In this document: positions 60,701-64,000 of the stretch, one piece after another
Layout of the letters: every line of letters begins with the position of its first letter
Position numbering within the stretch: the first letter of the stretch is position 1
Source of the DNA: Steinernema hermaphroditum
Taxonomy: Eukaryota > Nematoda > Chromadorea > Rhabditida > Steinernematidae
Direction of reading: 5' to 3'
Assembly: GCA_030435675.1 (NCBI GenBank)
Contig: CM059622.1
Location: 2,728,001 to 2,792,000 of the forward strand
DNA length: 64,000 nt
Position numbers and translations under genes: made by a program
The notes under the pieces: generated by a model
The model's input: the letters and a program-made list of their open reading frames with translations, nothing else
What the model was told of the DNA's origin: nothing
Database searches by the model: none

Positions 60701-61506
60701 CGAGGTTCGGATTGGATTGTCAGGTGTTGGCGGTGAGTTCTTAGTCATTTTAATAATTCTGAGCCAAAACGAAGTTTATGAGGGTTTAATGGTTTGTAAG
60801 AACAGTGTTCCTATCGAGCTAAAACTGACGCTTCTGGAAGAGAGACAAACCGATGTATTGTATCTAAAACTTATCCGGTTTGAGATGAACTTAGTTCAGA
60901 AATTACACACCAAATAACGCCTTCTCAAGGCTTACTTCCGATTAAGAACTACTCTACTTTGTTCTGAAAAAAAAAACATATAAAACATATCTGACTTAAT
61001 CCTAGCTCAGACGGCATGATTCAACTGCAATATTTCAGGTCGGTCACGCAGCCATCTCCCTCGTCAAAAAAGAGGACAAAAAGCGCGTCCAAGAACATCT
61101 CAATGGCGCTTCGAGGAGAGCAGCAGCAGCAGCAGCCGAAGGCTCATCATCGACTACGGGTCCCCGCCGCCCTTCACTTCCCAGCACAGTAAGCTCAAGT
61201 GGAAACGGGACAGGTTCTACGTCTCCTGCCAGTACGTCCAGTGTGATCAGTCGACACGGGAGCACAGAGGGATCAGGTAGGCAGTCGTCTTGTAGTTCAC
61301 CCTAGAACAGGCTCCTTTTAGGTATAACGCGAAGCGATCTCCGCTCCAGAATCAAAACCTACCAAAGACAGTCGCCACCACCGGCTCCTTCCCTCTCGCA
61401 GCGATCGATCGTCATCCGGCGACCAAGGCGACATCGCTCCGTCCCACCAGCCGATCCCGTCGAGCTAAGAAGGCGTACCTTCGATCGGAAAGAGCGCCGA
61501 GGTGAG
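51787..61506 (+). CDS. ataxin-1-like protein (AXH domain, Gln-rich), 560 aa
   Basis: Six exons: 51787-51984, 58506-58999, 60120-60732, 61040-61188, 61233-61276, 61322-61506; all introns are GT-AG and every phase fits. Residues ~134-224 are a Gln/Ala-rich tract (runs of six Q); ~250-315 are Pro/Ser-rich; ~328-448 form the AXH domain (FMRGTRIQLETGAVKNVEEM, VEHPFFVIGYGWCSVNP, then VGHAAISLVKKE across an intron), matching the AXH of ataxin-1 and HBP1, which mediates dimerisation and binding of transcription partners. The C-terminus is basic (RRRTFDRKERRR) and holds RHRSVP around Ser539, a 14-3-3-type site. Likely a nuclear transcriptional regulator. The stop TGA overlaps a donor word (AAG|GTGAGC, 61503); an alternative splice to 61614 would swap only the last residues. 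The first intron (6.5 kb) contains another gene on the minus strand. Confidence 0.88.
52040..52599. other. intron 1 sequence, nothing recognised
   Basis: AT-rich intron with an A-rich run at 52434-52463. Confidence 0.5.
52600..53035 (-). mobile_element. Tc1/mariner-superfamily (maT-like) transposase relic
   Basis: Minus-strand frames read FLDFCTKGD, then KSPDLIPIDFSA followed by SILEVK at about 52805-52760. The SPDLxPxDF-x-WSxLE pattern is the last catalytic block of maT-type transposases (Trp is a stop here). Several stops; no terminal repeats found. Confidence 0.55.
53214..53517 (-). CDS. small single-pass membrane protein, 86 aa, nested in ataxin-1-like intron
   Basis: Exons 53517-53362 and 53318-53214. 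The intron (53361-53319, 43 bp) begins GCAAGT after GAG and ends GGCTTTAG, a GC-AG intron; its length equals the local norm. Splicing turns an unlikely Pro/Arg-rich tail into VFEEWGYRHKVSLKMGPHEQ...QKRSVVSLTN. Residues ~16-38 (PFLVFISFFGIIFLISFTVL) are a membrane helix; the N-terminus is short and the tail of about 45 residues is polar. An acceptor TTGCAG ends at 53526, eight bases before the ATG, and an AATAAA follows the stop near 53145-53150. Family not recognised. An open frame continues upstream of the ATG, so a longer N-terminus is possible. Confidence 0.7.
53635..53826 (-). CDS. possible upstream exon or small secreted Cys-rich peptide
   Basis: ATG at 53826 preceded by TTTCAG; the frame starts MRRLLLWLCC, signal-peptide-like, and includes KCRIGMFLCERTSQ, resembling the first half of an LDL-receptor class A repeat. 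A 45-bp segment (GTAAAT...GGAAG) inside could be an intron without frame change. It lies 118 bp before the membrane protein gene on the same strand and could be its first exon(s). Not proven. Confidence 0.35.
   Translation of the reverse strand: MRRLLLWLCCVNSRLAGVKYERCWKEGAAKCRIGMFLCERTSQLLTASWALISAYANETGQLP
53930..55288. other. intron 1 sequence; hairpin inside
   Basis: No gene supported. A perfect hairpin lies at 54325-54358. Confidence 0.45.
54325..54358. repeat. perfect inverted repeat (11-bp arms, 12-nt loop)
   Basis: GAACCCAGCGC (54325-54335) and GCGCTGGGTTC (54348-54358). GC-rich and exact; lies in the first intron of the ataxin-1-like gene. Confidence 0.8.
55289..55398 (+). repeat. 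foldback MITE (TTCGCG type), copy 3
   Basis: Ends TTCGCGAGGAG (55296-55306) and CTCCTCGCGAA (55387-55397) are exact inverted repeats; inner arms (GAGAGCGCAGAC / GTTTGCGCTGTC) also pair loosely. Collinear with 30628-30733. Confidence 0.8.
55590..55700 (-). repeat. MITE (CCGTCCC type), copy 3
   Basis: Minus strand: GCGGCATAAAGCCGTGTAAA, GGGACCGTCCCTTTTTGCGC, TTGAACCGCCCCCG; related to 48530-48723 and 13102-13205. Confidence 0.55.
55701..57601. other. intron 1 sequence, nothing recognised
   Basis: AT-rich; no exon supported. Confidence 0.45.
57602..57799. repeat. MITE, copy 2 of the 31856-32050 family
   Basis: GGGAAGTCTAGAAACC near the left and GGATGGTCACGG...CATTCCAGACTTCTGCC...CACCCTGTATA at the right follow the other copy in order. 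Confidence 0.6.
57800..58505. other. end of intron 1, nothing recognised
   Basis: AT-rich with C-rich tracts towards the acceptor TTTTCAG at 58505. Confidence 0.5.
58740..58981 (+). repeat. CAR (CAA/CAG) trinucleotide-rich tract coding poly-Gln
   Basis: Mixed CAA and CAG codons in runs of up to six Gln with Leu, Ala and His interruptions. The mixing should limit length instability. Confidence 0.9.
59000..60119 (+). other. intron 2 of the ataxin-1-like gene
   Basis: Donor CC|GTAAGT at 59000, acceptor TGTTTCAG ending at 60119. No other feature supported. Confidence 0.8.
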
Positions 61507-62010
61507 CGAACCAGGAGGGCGAGCATCAGCTGCGTCAAGGACTCCCATGGAGCCTTCTCAAGGGTCTAACCACACAATCTCCTTTTGTTGCATTTCTCCC
61601 CCCGACATACAGTCCCTGCCATAAACCAAATGTGATTCTTGTATGTGTGTAACATCGTCGTCTACAGTAGCCAACACTACCGTACCCCATCAGCTTTATA
61701 GTGTCGCTCACTCAAGTTGTACTTTTCTATCTGTAGAAAGCCGCAGATTCTTATAAGCATTCGGGTTCTTCTTGTTGTCTCCTATACAGTTTTTTTCTTC
61801 CCCCAACAATTGTGATTCGAGATTCGACAACAGAATATTGTGTAGATGTTCTATGTGATAGGCGTTCTTATTGCCACTTTTAGTTTCTCTTCTGTTCTTC
61901 AACAAAATCATCATGATCTGCATAGAAGGAGTTGGTATCGAATGTTGTGCTGAGAGTTTTATGTGTACGTTTCATGAAGCAGACAATAAAGGGCTAATTT
62001 ATTGAACTGT
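61507..62010 (+). other. 3' untranslated region with AATAAA
   Basis: Downstream of the ataxin-1-like stop. AATAAA at 61985-61990, followed by a T-rich stretch, gives a plausible cleavage site near 62000. Confidence 0.6.
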
Positions 62011-62848
62011 TCTCGAACTGTTTTGTGTAGAAACTTCGACATCGGTCCATCTGGTTGTTCGGCAGTTCAACTTCGATTTTCGATCGAAACTCTTGCAACG
62101 AAAATGGGATCTCTTTTGTGGAAACCGTCGACAGAGTTCGTTTGTGGCCATAAAGGAAAGATTTTTTCACTTCGAACATAGTTGACACAGGGAAGTCTAC
62201 ACAGGGAAAGCCTACAGGCACCCACTGCCTCTTTTTCGACTGATTTGGCGTCATTTAGCGCCCTTCACCACCTCACGGCTACATCAATTAGGGCTAATTT
62301 TATCCGCATTATCTTTCTTGTTTATCCGTCACACATCCATCTTCCGCTTCTTATTACGGCGACGGTAAACCCTCATTAATCTGAGAGCCCTTGTGGCGAT
62401 TGCTCACCGAGTGGAGACCATCAATGACTGGTTCTTCATCGGCAGTTGAAACGGTATTTTCTACACAGTATAATCAAGCTCAGCCTACATGATGTGATGT
62501 CCCCATAAACGGAGAACCGTGTGTTTACCGGCCCGTTGATCTATGTGCTTTTGCGTAAGAACGGCGCTGCACCTACACGGAATAAGGTCCCAAAGGGGAG
62601 CCGAACTCAACACCACCCGATTACGGCTGTGGTGTCTCCATCCGAAGGGCCGTTAAACCTTTTGAGTGCTTGCAGCCCCACAGAACTATTTAGTCCTTAG
62701 CGCCTTGCACTTTACGCCTCCAACATTCAGCCCGATTTCCTGCATCTTGTCTTCTTATCATTGGTCGAAACACTTTTATTAATCGAAGATATTTACGGCA
62801 TGACCCGTTTCCAACTTAACAATATGCTGACATTAATGACGAACGTAA
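62011..62848. other. spacer between convergent genes
   Basis: GC-balanced sequence at 62510-62700 of unknown origin (possible old retroelement). Minus-strand AATAAA near 62776-62781 fits the 3' end of the next gene. Confidence 0.4.
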
Positions 62849-63697
62849 TCAGTCAAACAAATGTCGATAATAGAACTGCCACGTTCCATCAACAACATCC
62901 ATCTGTAAGTCGACATCCCGACTGTCATATCTTTTAGTAGAATAAAACGTATTCTGACCTAAAGCAACTTCCGACCCCTTGGGAAAAAATGACTCAATCT
63001 TCTGGCCTTCAAAACGTTCCAACATTTCTGGACCGAACCACGTTTCTAGTATAGGACCGAAAACGTGATTATTAAAAGGTGTTGATCCATTTCCGCGAAT
63101 AGTGACATAGCGAACATTATCCAAAAGGGCTAATTTGTGCACTTTCTCGAGGCTTTCTGATGACCAGGTTTTCGATAAAAGACGCAGGTTCCTATCTTCG
63201 TTTTTACGAGACTGTGTGACGTACGTCTCAATCAGTTGATCATATACAGAACTGTATGCTCTTATGTCAACGTCCTCGTAGTTCATTTTCGTCAGATTCT
63301 TTGCGATCTCCTCGTTAGGAACGAAGTTCTTGTTGATGAGCAGATCTGGGTCGTAAGATATAGAAGCAAGGAAATTAAAAAATTTCTCAAGTTCCATTTC
63401 CATTGGCTTCAAGTGGGTAATATCATCGTCGCCATTTGATAGTGTGATTGATGAAAGTCGAACATTTTTGAATTCGGGGAGACGTGCCAATTCTTCTATC
63501 GAAATGTATTCTTCGTCGTATTGAAAACCGTGCTTCCACTTTCCATTTACCTCGCAAATGGTGAGTTCGTAATACAAGCGATCATCAATTTGATCGAAGC
63601 CGATATTCCAGGCAGCGTTCTCGAATTCTATCGTTTCGTGCGCATACCGTATGGCGTCGCAAACGCTCATGCAGAAATTGAAAGGAACCGTGTCCAT
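62849..63697 (-). CDS. F-box-like nematode family protein, 282 aa
   Basis: Single exon; ATG at 63697 preferred over the upstream in-frame ATG (63835) because the protein then opens MDTVPFNFCMSVCDAI, the MD-x-VP-x-x-F start seen in large nematode-expanded families where this segment resembles an F-box. The 46 upstream residues are hydrophobic, lack similarity and hold acceptor-like TTTTAG words. The body is acidic with repeating helix/Leu patterns (EELARLPEFKNVRLSSITLS, VRYVTIRGNGSTPFNNHVFG), as in leucine-rich or F-box-associated regions, and ends WQFYYRHLFD. If the reading is right it would bind SKP1 and bring substrates to an SCF ubiquitin ligase. CDS is solid; family call is moderate. Confidence 0.75.
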   Translation of the reverse strand: MDTVPFNFCMSVCDAIRYAHETIEFENAAWNIGFDQIDDRLYYELTICEVNGKWKHGFQYDEEYISIEELARLPEFKNVRLSSITLSNGDDDITHLKPMEMELEKFFNFLASISYDPDLLINKNFVPNEEIAKNLTKMNYEDVDIRAYSSVYDQLIETYVTQSRKNEDRNLRLLSKTWSSESLEKVHKLALLDNVRYVTIRGNGSTPFNNHVFGPILETWFGPEMLERFEGQKIESFFPKGSEVALGQNTFYSTKRYDSRDVDLQMDVVDGTWQFYYRHLFD

Positions 63698-64000
63698 AGT
63701 AATCGGGGGTGGGATGAGAAACGAATGTACTAAAACTAAAATGGTAACACTAAAATATCGGGTTGCGATGCTACATGACAGCACATTTTCCAACTGCGTG
63801 TGAATATGGTCTCGCCAAGAAGACCGTAACTCCACCGTCCAACTCCACTGCGCCGCTTACTCCCGCCGAAGAAGCACTGAAGCTAACGTTGTCGACGTGC
63901 TTGAACATGAAATTTATTGAACTTCTCTCGAAATACTCCGTGCTTAGAAACGAAACGCGCTCCTAATGCAATGCAATGAGCCACACTGAAGTTACGGTTT
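63698..64000. other. upstream of the F-box-like gene, window end
   Basis: Open in several frames (for example ALKLTLSTCLNMKF on plus, SASSAGVSGAVELDGG on minus). May be an exon of a neighbour cut by the edge; not resolved. Confidence 0.25.

Noticed and set aside
1..64000. CRISPR arrays, rRNA, bacterial operons
   Set aside because: No spaced direct repeats of CRISPR type and no ribosomal RNA sequence; introns show a eukaryotic genome.

Overview
The window looks like nuclear DNA of a free-living or parasitic roundworm (nematode). The support is very short introns (42-48 bp) with GT(R)AG donors and TTTCAG/TTTTAG acceptors, acceptor-like sites just upstream of start codons (compatible with spliced-leader trans-splicing), compact multi-exon genes on both strands, many short foldback elements, mariner relics, and one protein that looks like a nematode-expanded F-box-like family (start MD-x-VP-x-x-F). 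Genus cannot be fixed from sequence alone.

Left end (1-10.2 kb) is gene-dense. The 5' end of a NEK6/7-type kinase lies on the minus strand at the very edge, with a small 87-aa gene just upstream in the same orientation (possible operon). Then come short uncertain plus-strand exons, including a coiled-coil exon. A minus-strand family of three small four-transmembrane genes follows: two intact (138 and 133 aa) with identical last-exon sizes and a shared GATA-containing upstream block, and one dead copy between them. A mariner relic, a lone 67-codon exon and an F-box-like gene with one in-frame stop complete this part.

Middle (10.2-51 kb) has almost no convincing protein genes. It holds a second mariner relic, several MITE-like families, local duplications, decayed zinc-finger sequence and about a dozen GC-rich islands spaced every 2-7 kb in AT-rich DNA. 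Many islands carry 5' splice-site-like GTGAGT/GTGAGC words facing outward, so they may be enhancers, alternative promoters or unspliced first exons; this is inference.

Right end (51.2-64 kb) holds the best gene: a six-exon plus-strand gene encoding a 560-aa ataxin-1-like protein with a Gln-rich region and an AXH domain, preceded by a TATA box. Its 6.5-kb first intron contains, on the opposite strand, a small single-pass membrane protein gene with a GC-AG intron, plus transposon relics. A single-exon 282-aa F-box-like gene on the minus strand closes the window. Exon boundaries are my own splice reading and have not been checked against transcripts.
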